Shown: positions 33,821-41,901 of the stretch, one piece after another | How positions within the stretch are numbered: position 1 is the first letter of the stretch | Layout of the letters: every line of letters begins with the position of its first letter | Notes under the pieces: generated by a model | Seen by the model: only the letters and a program-made list of their open reading frames with translations | Database searches by the model: none | What the model was told of the DNA's origin: nothing | Made by a program: the position numbers and the translations under genes | Assembly: GCA_019420465.1 (NCBI GenBank) | Contig: JAHZHB010000138.1 | Span: 1-49,678, forward strand | Direction of reading: 5' to 3' | Length of the DNA stretch: 49,678 bases | Origin: Lachnospiraceae bacterium | Lineage (GTDB): Bacteria; Bacillota; Clostridia; Lachnospirales; Lachnospiraceae

Positions 33821-35611
33821 ATGGCTGAATATACGATTACTCTGGTAAAAGAAAAGCGCAGCTTTAAAAGTGATGAAACCTCGACATTGCTGGACGCACT
33901 GATCCGGGCGGATGCGGCACCCGACGCGCCCTGTGGCGGTCATGGCACATGTGGAAAGTGTCTGGTTCTTGTAAAAAGTGCAAAGTACAACGGTGTACAG
34001 AAAGCCTGCCAGATCCATACAGACTGCGATATGGAAGTAGATACTTCATTAAAAGCGACAGGACACAGTCTGCTGACGACAGGTGTGGAGAGAAAGATTC
34101 CGATCATGCCGATGATCCAGCATGTCACGGTTACAGGTGAACGCTGCAGGGTTGGTAACAGCGATTCGGAGTGGGAGCTGTTAAAACAGGCACTTGCCAG
34201 AGCCACCGGTCGTCCGGAAAAGGATTTTGTGGCTTCACCCGCGGTGATCTCTTCCATCTATCCGTTTATGGAAGCACATGACCGGGAAGCAGAGGTGATC
34301 CTGTGTAAAAATACAGTGCTTGAGCTGGCTGAAAAAGGAACCAGGTGTTATCTGGCAGCTTTTGATATAGGTACAACATCGGTAGTTGGTTATCTGCTGG
34401 ACAGCGTTGACGGCAAACAGCTGGCTGTATCGAGCCGCCTCAACCCGCAGTCCCAGTATGGTGCAGACGTGATCGCCCGCAGTGATCATGTACTGAACAA
34501 CAACAGCGGGGATGTGCTGGCGGGATGCATTCGTCAGGCTTTAAATGAAATGACAGGAGAGCTGGCCAAAAGTGCAGGGATCAGCCGTACACAGATATAC
34601 CAGATCGCCATCGTAGGCAACACCTGTATGCACCATCTGTTTTTAAATATCTCACCGGCTTCTCTGGTACATGCACCGTATAATCCGGCGGTCCGTGAAA
34701 ATATAATCTGCAGGGCCAGGGATGTGGATATCGAGGCACATCCGGAAGCAACGGTGCTGATGCTGTCCAATATTGCAGGATTTGTCGGTGCAGATACGGT
34801 GGGATGCCTGATCGCCTGTGATATGGAGCATCGTGAAAAAATGACACTGATGATCGATATCGGTACAAACGGTGAGATGGTGCTTGGTAATAAAAAACGT
34901 ATGATTACATGCTCTACCGCGGCAGGACCGGCTTTTGAAGGTGCCAAGATCGCCTGCGGTATGCGTGGAGCCAAAGGCGCGATAGATCATATCGAGATGA
35001 AAGACAATAAGGTCGTCTACAGTACGATCGGGGACGAAGAAGCCATCGGTATCTGCGGTTCCGGTCTGATGGATATCGTAGCCATGCTTCTCAAAGAGGG
35101 ATTTATCGAGGATACCGGACGGCTGATGGATCCGGATGAACTGGAGACACCCGGGGCTGTCGCCAATCAGGACCGCATTATCAAAGTAGAAGGTAAAAAT
35201 GCGTTTAAGATCACAGACAAAGTCTATCTGACACAGAAAGATATCGGAGAAGTACAGCAGGCCAAAGCTGCTATTGCTGCCGGTATTATCCTGCTGAGCA
35301 AAAAGATGGGCATCGCTGTGGAGGATATTGAAGAGATCCTGATCGCCGGAGCTTTCGGCAACTATATGCGTGCGGCAAGTGCCTGCAGGATCGGACTTCT
35401 TCCGGCAAAGCTGTATGACAGGATCCATATGATCGGTAATGCAGCCGGTGAGGGAGCACGTATCGCAGTTCTTAATGAGCCGGAGTATGACAGAAGCGGC
35501 AGCCTGCACGAACGTGTGGAGTTTCTTGAGCTGGCAGCAGATCCGGATTTTAATGACACCTATGTGGATGAATTGATGTTCCTGGACGAAGAAGACTACG
35601 GTTTACTATAA
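33821..35611 (+). CDS. corrinoid-protein reactivation protein, RACo/RamA-like (DUF4445 ASKHA)
   Basis: 596 residues. An N-terminal [2Fe-2S] ferredoxin domain (about 1-90) has CX5CX2CX15C at Cys38, Cys44, Cys47 and Cys63. The rest is an ASKHA-type ATPase (AAFDIGTTSVVGYLLD, LMIDIGTNGEMVLGN, GICGSGLMDIVAMLLKEGFI, LIAGAFGNYM). Such proteins use ATP to drive reduction of inactive Co(II) corrinoids to Co(I). The gene has an extended -10 (TGCTATGAT, 33765-33773) with a weak -35, and AGGAGG before the ATG. It precedes the methyltransferase and corrinoid protein genes it probably serves. Confidence 0.9.
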   Translation: MAEYTITLVKEKRSFKSDETSTLLDALIRADAAPDAPCGGHGTCGKCLVLVKSAKYNGVQKACQIHTDCDMEVDTSLKATGHSLLTTGVERKIPIMPMIQHVTVTGERCRVGNSDSEWELLKQALARATGRPEKDFVASPAVISSIYPFMEAHDREAEVILCKNTVLELAEKGTRCYLAAFDIGTTSVVGYLLDSVDGKQLAVSSRLNPQSQYGADVIARSDHVLNNNSGDVLAGCIRQALNEMTGELAKSAGISRTQIYQIAIVGNTCMHHLFLNISPASLVHAPYNPAVRENIICRARDVDIEAHPEATVLMLSNIAGFVGADTVGCLIACDMEHREKMTLMIDIGTNGEMVLGNKKRMITCSTAAGPAFEGAKIACGMRGAKGAIDHIEMKDNKVVYSTIGDEEAIGICGSGLMDIVAMLLKEGFIEDTGRLMDPDELETPGAVANQDRIIKVEGKNAFKITDKVYLTQKDIGEVQQAKAAIAAGIILLSKKMGIAVEDIEEILIAGAFGNYMRAASACRIGLLPAKLYDRIHMIGNAAGEGARIAVLNEPEYDRSGSLHERVEFLELAADPDFNDTYVDELMFLDEEDYGLL

Positions 35612-35694
35612 AAAATGCAGAGGATATTCGGAATGACACACAGCTGGGTTGTGTAAAAAGAATAACTTAGTACAGTGATTGCATAAAATATTTG

Positions 35695-35723
35695 TTTACC
35701 TTTTCACGGGAACGTGGTATGAT
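35695..35723 (+). promoter_or_regulatory. sigma-A-type promoter of methyltransferase-corrinoid operon
   Basis: TTTACC, 17 bases, TATGAT, about 31 bases before the ATG at 35754. Confidence 0.75.
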
Positions 35724-35753
35724 AGACATATAATGTTTAGGAGGCTATATCAA

Positions 35754-36806
35754 ATGATAGTTATTGGCGAGAAAATCAATGGCTCCATTCCGTCTGTAGC
35801 ACAGGCTATTGCAGACAGAGATGCTGAGCTGATCAAATCCAGAGCTAAAGCACAGGCTGAGGCCGGATCAACCTACATCGACTGCTGTGCATCCGTAGAA
35901 GAGGATGTTGAGGTCGAAACACTGAAATGGATGATCGACTGCATCCAGGAAGTTACAGATCTTCCGATCGCAGTAGACAGCCCGAGCCCGGTAGTTTTAA
36001 AAGAGATCTTCCCGTATTGCAAGAAACCTGGTCTGATCAACTCCGTATCCATGGAGGGTGACAAGGTAGATATCCTTTTCCCGGCAATCGCAGATACAGA
36101 ATGGGAAGTTGCCGCACTGCTTTGCGACGATACAGGTATTCCGAAATCTGCAGCAGACAGACTGAGAGTATTTGATAATCTGATGGCTAAGGCAAAAGAG
36201 TATGGTATCGCTCCGAGCCGTATACATATCGATCCGTTGATCGAAATGCTGTGTACATCCGAAGATGGTATTGCCATGAACGAAGAGGTTATGAGCACTA
36301 TCAGAAAACAGTATCCGGATATCCATATCACAGGTGCTGTCAGCAACATTTCCTTCAACCTGCCGGTTCGTAAACTGGTAAATCAGGGCTTCACGATCCT
36401 GGCTATGAACTGTGGTCTGGACAGTGCGATCTTCGATCCGCTGAACAAGGATCTGATGGGTCTGATCGAAGCTACAGAGGCTATTCAGGCAGCAGGCGGA
36501 GTAGTAGCAGATATGGATCTGGCTCCGATCGAAGCCAAAGTACAGGACAAGAACAAAAAATACGTTCTTCCTGCATATGCAGTACTTGGCCTGAAACATG
36601 AAGTTATCGAAGCAGAGATGGATGAGTATGATGAGTATGACGTAGATGCTCTGACAGCCAGCCTGCTGGAGAAATATCCGTCTGAGTACGGAGAGAGAGA
36701 TCTGAAAGGCCTTATCTATGCAACGATCGCATTACTGGGCGAGGATGATTTCTGCATGAACTATATCAGTGCATACCGTGACGGCGAGATCGGACCGGTA
36801 AAATAA
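35754..36806 (+). CDS. pterin-binding (DHPS-like) methyltetrahydrofolate:corrinoid methyltransferase
   Basis: 350 residues. TIM barrel of the pterin-binding family: VIGEKINGSIPSV at the N terminus, DCCASVEEDVE, LPIAVDSPSPVVL, INSVSMEGDK, RIHIDPLIEML and TGAVSNISFNLP are the residues that hold folate and catalyse methyl transfer in MeTr/AcsE and MtvA-type enzymes. Typical enzymes are about 260-290 residues; the extra 60-80 C-terminal residues (after VLPAYAVLGLKHEVIE) contain an acidic stretch and resemble a helical tail. It probably moves methyl groups between the corrinoid protein encoded next and tetrahydrofolate. The ATG at 35754 follows TAGGAGG. Codon use is strongly biased, suggesting high expression. 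Confidence 0.87.
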   Translation: MIVIGEKINGSIPSVAQAIADRDAELIKSRAKAQAEAGSTYIDCCASVEEDVEVETLKWMIDCIQEVTDLPIAVDSPSPVVLKEIFPYCKKPGLINSVSMEGDKVDILFPAIADTEWEVAALLCDDTGIPKSAADRLRVFDNLMAKAKEYGIAPSRIHIDPLIEMLCTSEDGIAMNEEVMSTIRKQYPDIHITGAVSNISFNLPVRKLVNQGFTILAMNCGLDSAIFDPLNKDLMGLIEATEAIQAAGGVVADMDLAPIEAKVQDKNKKYVLPAYAVLGLKHEVIEAEMDEYDEYDVDALTASLLEKYPSEYGERDLKGLIYATIALLGEDDFCMNYISAYRDGEIGPVK

Positions 36807-36817
36807 TTTTCCAACGG

Positions 36818-36849
36818 TTTAAACGGACATTGAGGACTGTCTGTTTAAA
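36818..36849 (+). other. intercistronic hairpin
   Basis: TTTAAACGGACA (36818-36829) pairs with TGTCTGTTTAAA (36838-36849) with one G-U pair and an 8-nt loop. It lies between the methyltransferase and corrinoid protein genes and is followed by an A/T-rich run. It may stabilise the upstream mRNA, partly terminate it, or be a processing site, allowing different levels of the two proteins. Confidence 0.6.
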
Positions 36850-36885
36850 TAAATATTTATAATTTTATTAGCGGAGGGTAATATT

Positions 36886-37527
36886 ATGTCTCAGATTGAT
36901 GAAGTAGCAGCATTAGTTGAAAAAGGTAAAGCCAAATTAGTTGGTAAAGCAGTACAGGAAGCTCTGGACGCTGGATGTGAGCCGATCGAGATCCTGAACA
37001 AAGGTATGATCGACGCTATGGCTGTTGTTGGTGAAAAATTCAAAAACGGCGAGATCTTCGTTCCGGAGATGCTGGTTGCAGCACGTGCAATGAAAAAAGG
37101 TGTTGAGGTTCTGAAACCGCACCTTGGCAGCGGATCTACAGGTGCTCTTGGCAAACTGATCATCGCTACAGTTGCAGGTGACCTTCATGATATCGGTAAG
37201 AACCTGGTTGCTATGATGATCGAGTCCGCAGGATTCGAAGTTATCGACCTTGGTGTTGATGTTCCGATCGAGAAGATCATCGAATGTTACAAAGAAAATC
37301 CGGATACAAAGGTTATCTGTCTGTCCGCACTGCTGACAACAACAATGCCGTCCTTAAGAGACACTGTTGCAGCTCTGAACGCAGAAGATTTCCGTAAAGA
37401 TATCAAGATCATGGTTGGTGGTGCCCCGATTACACAGGCATTCGCTGATGAGATTGGTGCTGACGGATATTCTGAGGATGCTGCGTCTGCAGCTACTCTG
37501 GCTAAAAAGCTGGTTGGTGCTTGCTAA
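36886..37527 (+). CDS. corrinoid (B12-binding) protein of the MtaC/MtbC type
   Basis: 213 residues. The N-terminal helical cap (about 1-88) contains GEKFKNGEIFVPEMLVAARAM. The Rossmann-like B12-binding domain (about 90-213) has DLHDIGKN with the lower-ligand His101, then SALLTTTMPS and GGAPITQAFADEIGADGYSEDA. It carries the methyl group on cobalt for the neighbouring methyltransferase. AGCGGAGGG precedes the ATG. Codon use suggests high expression. Confidence 0.93.
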   Translation: MSQIDEVAALVEKGKAKLVGKAVQEALDAGCEPIEILNKGMIDAMAVVGEKFKNGEIFVPEMLVAARAMKKGVEVLKPHLGSGSTGALGKLIIATVAGDLHDIGKNLVAMMIESAGFEVIDLGVDVPIEKIIECYKENPDTKVICLSALLTTTMPSLRDTVAALNAEDFRKDIKIMVGGAPITQAFADEIGADGYSEDAASAATLAKKLVGAC

Positions 37528-37598
37528 ACTTATCAAAACTGGAAACAGGCTGTCGGTGATCCGGCAGCCTTTTCTGATATACAGGGAGATATATCGGT

Positions 37599-38135
37599 AT
37601 GGATTATGAAAAAGTCAGAGCAATAGCTATAGAACATGGATTTACACAGGTAGGTGAGCTGGATTGCAGTACGATCCATCTGCTGCCGGAAGTCCGTAAG
37701 ATGTGTGAGGACAATACCTGCGGCATGTGTGGAAAATGCTGGTCCTGTCCGCCGGGATGCGGGACTCTGGAAGAATGTGAAGCAAGAGTCCGTGCCTTCT
37801 CCCATGGTATTCTGGTTCAGACGGTAGGTGAGCTGGAAGATTCCATGGACGTAGAGGCTATGATGGATACAGAGGCGGCACATAAAGAACATTTTATGGC
37901 GGTACGGACCGAGCTGCAGAAGCTCTATCCGCATATGCTTGCTCTGGGGGCAGGAGCCTGCACGATCTGCAAGACATGTTCGTATCCGGATGCACCCTGC
38001 CGTTTTCCGGAAAAGGCAGTGTCATCTATGGAATCCTATGGTATGCTGGTCAATCAGGTCTGTACAGACAATCATATGAAATATTATTACGGTCCGTGCA
38101 CGATCGCCTATACCAGCTGTTTTTTACTGGACTGA
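37599..38135 (+). CDS. DUF2284 metal-binding protein
   Basis: 178 residues with many cysteines: CGMCGKCWSCPPGCGTLEEC in the N-terminal half and CTICKTCSYPDAPCRFPEKAV in the C-terminal half, the DUF2284 signature. It may hold Fe-S clusters or metal and is often found near corrinoid methyltransferases in anaerobes. The biochemical role is unknown. It lies 71 bases after the corrinoid protein gene. Its TGA directly abuts the stop of the convergent DUF421 gene. Confidence 0.87.
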   Translation: MDYEKVRAIAIEHGFTQVGELDCSTIHLLPEVRKMCEDNTCGMCGKCWSCPPGCGTLEECEARVRAFSHGILVQTVGELEDSMDVEAMMDTEAAHKEHFMAVRTELQKLYPHMLALGAGACTICKTCSYPDAPCRFPEKAVSSMESYGMLVNQVCTDNHMKYYYGPCTIAYTSCFLLD

Positions 38136-38843
38136 TCAGGAGAGAATGTCCGGTGGCAGTTTATCGGTCTTTTGGGGATAGACAAGGAGTGTATCCGGCT
38201 GTTCAAAGACAGCCAGAAATACTTCGGAGATCTCTGAAAGACCGTTTTTTTGCAGCTGGGCATGCAGCCAGGTACCGTTTCTTCCGATGGATTTCAGATT
38301 CTCCGAAAGAAGCATTCCGTCGATGATAATATTGGCATGGATATAATCCGCTTCACCGGGCAGACTGAGATCACTGGCTGTGACAGGAGCCTGGCCTGCA
38401 GCGGGAATAAAACTGAATTTGCCGTTGCTTTCCAACAGGATGGTTGCCAGATCATTCAGTGAGAAATACCCGCTGATACGACATTCTTCAAGCATTTCAT
38501 TGACGGTGATGTGGGCTTTTTTCAGATTCTCCCGGTAAAGGACACCGTTGTGCAGAAGAATCATCGGATCACCGGTCATAAAACGCCGTATCGTCAGGAA
38601 ACGGGCACTCAGACAGGAAACCAGAAGCGTCAGAAGCCCATAGCCCACCATGGCGGTGAGCGGATAGGACCAGTGCGTTTCCAGCCCTGTGGCCATTTCT
38701 GCGGCGATAGAGCCGATGGTGATGCCGTTGATATAGTCAAACATGCTCATTTGTGAGATCTGGCGGTATCCGCTTAAGCGGGCCAGAATAAAGAGTACGA
38801 CGAAAGAGAGCAACGTTTGAAAGAGTAAGGTCAGATAATCCAT
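38136..38843 (-). CDS. DUF421 (YetF-like) membrane protein
   Basis: 235 residues. Three N-terminal membrane segments (about 5-22, 30-48, 58-78) are followed by the cytoplasmic DUF421 domain (TGDPMILLHNGVLYRENLKKAHITVNEMLEECRISGYFSLNDLATILLESNGKFSF). The family includes spore-related YetF and YrbG-type proteins; the mechanism is unknown. GAAAGGA precedes the ATG. Convergent with the DUF2284 gene, stop to stop with zero spacing, and no intervening terminator. Confidence 0.9.
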   Translation of the reverse strand: MDYLTLLFQTLLSFVVLFILARLSGYRQISQMSMFDYINGITIGSIAAEMATGLETHWSYPLTAMVGYGLLTLLVSCLSARFLTIRRFMTGDPMILLHNGVLYRENLKKAHITVNEMLEECRISGYFSLNDLATILLESNGKFSFIPAAGQAPVTASDLSLPGEADYIHANIIIDGMLLSENLKSIGRNGTWLHAQLQKNGLSEISEVFLAVFEQPDTLLVYPQKTDKLPPDILS

Positions 38844-39016
38844 AGAAAAATCCTTTCGCTTTTTTACAGTATCTGTAGTTTGCGGGGATAATATACCGGA
38901 TCGTTATAGCTTGCGCGTTCAGACAGGGGAAGAATCGATCCGGTGAACTAAATTTGAATTGCCTGACAGTGCCGGAATGTGATAGGATAAGAAGAAAAAA
39001 GGAGGTTTTGTGTCCC

Positions 39017-40258
39017 ATGGTCGATCTGAATGCCTGTATCAGTGACAGAATAGATTTTCGCTATATTGTGAGTAAGTTTGTTGTGCAGACTCACGCGGTG
39101 ATCCGTGTCTTTGACAAAGATGGTTACATTCTGGAAAAGTTCGGTTCACTGGATGATGACAAAGATCCGGTCATGTGGGATACAGACTTTTTTCGACTCC
39201 TTTTCGGGTATGGCTGGCAGGATTGTCCGCATCTGTATTATGACTGTGAACAGATCGTGTATGTTGTGATCCGTATGGCCTATGGCTGTACGATGATCAT
39301 CGGACCTGTGAGCATGGTTCCTGTCTATGCGGAACTGAATAAATTTGTGATACAGAACCATCATCTGAATCCGGAGGATGGTTTCAGGCTGTCTTACTGT
39401 TCGAGAGAATATTTCTTTTCCAATGTGCTGGCACTGTTTCATCTGCTGACCGGGATCACCATGACGACAGATGAATTGTGGGAACGCAATTTCCTCAGCA
39501 GCGAGATGAAAAACCGCCTGGAGCAGAATCTGGTGGAGACGATGATCAGCCGCCAGGAACAGGAAGTAGCACATACGCCGTACAATCAGGAAATCCGTGA
39601 GCTGAAAAGTATCACAGAGGGAGACATAGAGGCCTTGCGTCAGGTGATCGCTGAGCCGACGGTAGGAGAAAGAGGACAGCTGTCCACAGATCCGGTGCGT
39701 CAGGCAAAAAATATAGCGATTTCGATGATCACACTGGCATCCCGCGCGGCGATCAGCGGCGGGATTAATGCCGAGACAGCATTTACTGTATGTGACAGCT
39801 ATATCCGGATGACAGAATCACTGTCGCAGCCGGAGCAGATCGAGACGGTTATGCGTGAAGCTGAGTATAAGCTGGCCGGAATGGTAAACGAGCACAAGCA
39901 CAAAGAAGAACTGCCGCATCCTGTAGTGACAAAGGTAAAGGATTATGTGTTCCAGAATCTACAGACAGAGATCAAGGTCAGTGATATGGCAGAACAGTTT
40001 GGTGTGAATGCGGATTATCTGTCTTTTCTGTTCCACAAAAACACCGGCAAGACGATACGGCGTTATGTGCTTGAAGAAAAAGTCAAGGCGGCCCAGAGTA
40101 TGCTGATGTACACAAACAATTCCCTGCAGGAAATCGCCTTTGTACTGAATTTCAGTTCACAGAGCCATTTCAGCACGGTCTTCAGAAAAATTACGGGTGT
40201 GACGCCGAGAGAATACCGTGAACGGTATACGGCGGCAGCAAATACGGAACAGGAGTAA
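39017..40258 (+). CDS. AraC-family transcriptional regulator
   Basis: 413 residues. The C-terminal AraC/XylS DNA-binding domain (about 305-405; VTKVKDYVFQNLQTEIKVSDMAEQFGVNADYLSFLFHKNTGKTIRRYV...VLNFSSQSHFSTVFRKITGVTPREYR) has two helix-turn-helix units. The N-terminal 300 residues form a sensor of unknown ligand with an FDKDGYILEKFGS start. The ATG at 39017 follows GGAGG at 11 bases; a longer frame upstream is rejected. It lies upstream of the HPr-like gene, a possible target. A weak promoter TTGCCT-18-TAGGAT (38959-38988) is seen. Confidence 0.9.
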   Translation: MVDLNACISDRIDFRYIVSKFVVQTHAVIRVFDKDGYILEKFGSLDDDKDPVMWDTDFFRLLFGYGWQDCPHLYYDCEQIVYVVIRMAYGCTMIIGPVSMVPVYAELNKFVIQNHHLNPEDGFRLSYCSREYFFSNVLALFHLLTGITMTTDELWERNFLSSEMKNRLEQNLVETMISRQEQEVAHTPYNQEIRELKSITEGDIEALRQVIAEPTVGERGQLSTDPVRQAKNIAISMITLASRAAISGGINAETAFTVCDSYIRMTESLSQPEQIETVMREAEYKLAGMVNEHKHKEELPHPVVTKVKDYVFQNLQTEIKVSDMAEQFGVNADYLSFLFHKNTGKTIRRYVLEEKVKAAQSMLMYTNNSLQEIAFVLNFSSQSHFSTVFRKITGVTPREYRERYTAAANTEQE

Positions 40259-40461
40259 AAGAAAATCAAAATTGATCCGCGGGACTGATGATTGCTATAC
40301 GAGGCAATAAAAACGCAAAAAATTCACAAAAAAATATAAGATGTGTGAAAAACAGTAAAGAAAAATGATAAAGAAATGTGTGCATTTCTGCTAAAGTATC
40401 GTGGGTACAAGAGGAGAGCTTTTATTTATAAGATATGAGAGTTTGAGGAGGAGTTGTTATT

Positions 40462-40695
40462 ATGGAGACTTTCAAATTATCATTGAACAGCATCGAAAAA
40501 GTTGGCGAATTTATAAAAAAGATTTCAAAATATGATGGTTCACTGGATATTGCAGCTGGTCGTTACAGTGTAGACGCACGTTCCCTGATGGGAATCCTTT
40601 CTATCGATCTGAATCGTGTACTGGAGTTAAAAGTGCCGAGAGGCTATCAGAATATGGAAGCACTGGAGAAAGATATCCAGCCGTTCCTGGCCTGA
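40462..40695 (+). CDS. HPr-like protein lacking the active-site His
   Basis: 77 residues that align with the phosphocarrier HPr: TFKLSLNS, then SKYDGSLDIAAGRYSVDARSLMGILSIDL. The segment around Ser41 (RSLMGILS) matches the regulatory Ser46 site of Bacillus HPr (KSIMGVMS). The HPr active-site loop (GIHARP) is deleted, and the protein contains no His at all, so it cannot accept phosphate from enzyme I. It could act as a regulatory HPr-like partner of CcpA, like Crh, or be a structural relic. AGGAGGAG precedes the ATG. The 200 bases upstream are AT-rich with no clear promoter call. Confidence 0.8.
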   Translation: METFKLSLNSIEKVGEFIKKISKYDGSLDIAAGRYSVDARSLMGILSIDLNRVLELKVPRGYQNMEALEKDIQPFLA

Positions 40696-40714
40696 AACCA
40701 CATAACATGCAGTG

Positions 40715-40761
40715 AAAAGATCCGACACAGTTGTCTCTGGACAGTGTGTCGGATCTTTTTG
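40715..40761 (+). terminator. intrinsic terminator after HPr-like gene
   Basis: AAAAGATCCGACACAG and CAGTGTGTCGGATCTTTT form a long stem with an 11-nt loop and T-run. Confidence 0.9.
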
Positions 40762-40826
40762 AGAAAAATTGTTAAAATTTCTGAAATGAAAGAAAAAGAA
40801 TGGCAGAATCCATGAAAAATCTGGCA

Positions 40827-40855
40827 TTGATTTGTGCACTAATACTGCGTATAAT
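40827..40855 (+). promoter_or_regulatory. sigma-A-type promoter of DUF1275 gene
   Basis: TTGATT, 17 bases, TATAAT, about 50 bases before the ATG at 40906. Confidence 0.75.
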
Positions 40856-40905
40856 AACAGAGGTCTGAAAAAACAGATAACAGAACAGGAAGGGAAAGAT
40901 ACACT

Positions 40906-41586
40906 ATGTTTATGGATAAAAAGAAAGAAAGGCAGCTGATACAGACTTCGGAAACCTTTCTTTTAAGTGCTATACTGGCAATCTCCGGCGGCTTTCAGGA
41001 TGCCTATACCTACAATGTGAGAAACAAGGTGTTTTCGAATGCCCAGACAGGCAACGTAGTGCTGATGAGCCAGCATTTTATGATGGGAGAGTGGAAAGAA
41101 GGTATCCATTATCTGTTTCCACTGTTTGCCTTTGCCTTTGGTGTGTTTGTGGCAGAGCATATAGGGCATGCCTATAAAACCGCAACGAGACTGCACTGGC
41201 GTCAGATCATTGTTGCCCTGGAGATCGTACTGCTTCTGGTAGTCGGCTTTATTCCGGCGGAACATAACCTGGCGGCGACCATGCTGGTTTCTTTTGCCTG
41301 TGCGATGCAGGTACAGAGCTTTCGTAAAGTAAAGGGATATGCGTATGCGAGCACCATGTGCATCGGTAATCTGAGAAGCGGTACAGAGAGCCTGTCCATG
41401 TTTATCCGTGACAGACAGTGGCCGGCGCTGCATAAAACGCTGCATTATTATGGTATTATTCTCCTTTTTGCTATCGGCGCAGGGATAGGTGGCGTATGTT
41501 CTCTTCATATAGGACTGAGAGCGATATGGGTATCCTGTGTGCTTCTGGCTGTGGCAGGCCTGATGATGCAGAAAGAACATATGTAG
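40906..41586 (+). CDS. DUF1275 (YoaK-like) membrane protein
   Basis: 226 residues with about six hydrophobic segments. Family motifs are visible: AISGGFQDAYTY near the N terminus and FSNAQTGNVVLM, with MQVQSFRK and MCIGNLRSG further on. The family is predicted to be a membrane transporter or permease, but substrates are unknown. GGAAGGG precedes the ATG. It is monocistronic between two terminators. Confidence 0.9.
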   Translation: MFMDKKKERQLIQTSETFLLSAILAISGGFQDAYTYNVRNKVFSNAQTGNVVLMSQHFMMGEWKEGIHYLFPLFAFAFGVFVAEHIGHAYKTATRLHWRQIIVALEIVLLLVVGFIPAEHNLAATMLVSFACAMQVQSFRKVKGYAYASTMCIGNLRSGTESLSMFIRDRQWPALHKTLHYYGIILLFAIGAGIGGVCSLHIGLRAIWVSCVLLAVAGLMMQKEHM

Positions 41587-41686
41587 GACAGGTGCAGTCT
41601 GTATGACAGATGAACACAGAGGATTTCTCCTGAAGGGCATATACGAAAAGTATCAGAAAAAAGCAGAAGCAGGATAAAAAAACAAG

Positions 41687-41736
41687 GTCGTAAACATAGT
41701 CTATAAACTGGAACTATGTTTACGACATTTTATATT
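41687..41736 (+). terminator. intrinsic terminator after DUF1275 gene
   Basis: GTCGTAAACATAGT, 12-nt loop, ACTATGTTTACGAC, then ATTTTATATTTT. The perfect 14-bp stem can act on either strand. The remaining intergenic bases to 41824 are AT-rich with nothing recognised. Confidence 0.9.
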
Positions 41737-41824
41737 TTACAGAAAAAAACTGGATGTATTGCACAAAAATAACAAAAAAAGATTGTCGAAGTCAATAAAA
41801 TTGTGAAAAATGACCTGAAAAGGA

Positions 41825-41853
41825 TTGACGGAAAAGAAAAAAAGGAATATTCT
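41825..41853 (+). promoter_or_regulatory. promoter of LacI-type regulator gene
   Basis: TTGACG, 17 bases, TATTCT, with an operator immediately downstream (41861-41876). Confidence 0.7.
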
Positions 41854-41860
41854 CTCTTTA

Positions 41861-41876
41861 GAGTAAACGTTTACTC
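41861..41876 (+). promoter_or_regulatory. LacI-family operator O1 (autoregulatory)
   Basis: GAGTAAACGTTTACTC is a perfect 16-bp palindrome with the central CG typical of LacI-family sites. It overlaps the expected transcription start of the regulator gene and shares its AAACGTTT core with two sites upstream of the ribose operon. Confidence 0.85.
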
Positions 41877-41901
41877 AAAAAGATAGAAACAGAGAAGAGT
41901 C

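Noticed and set aside
34652..35509. 285-codon minus-strand frame in the corrinoid reactivator gene
   Set aside because: Antisense shadow; no site and no recognisable domain.
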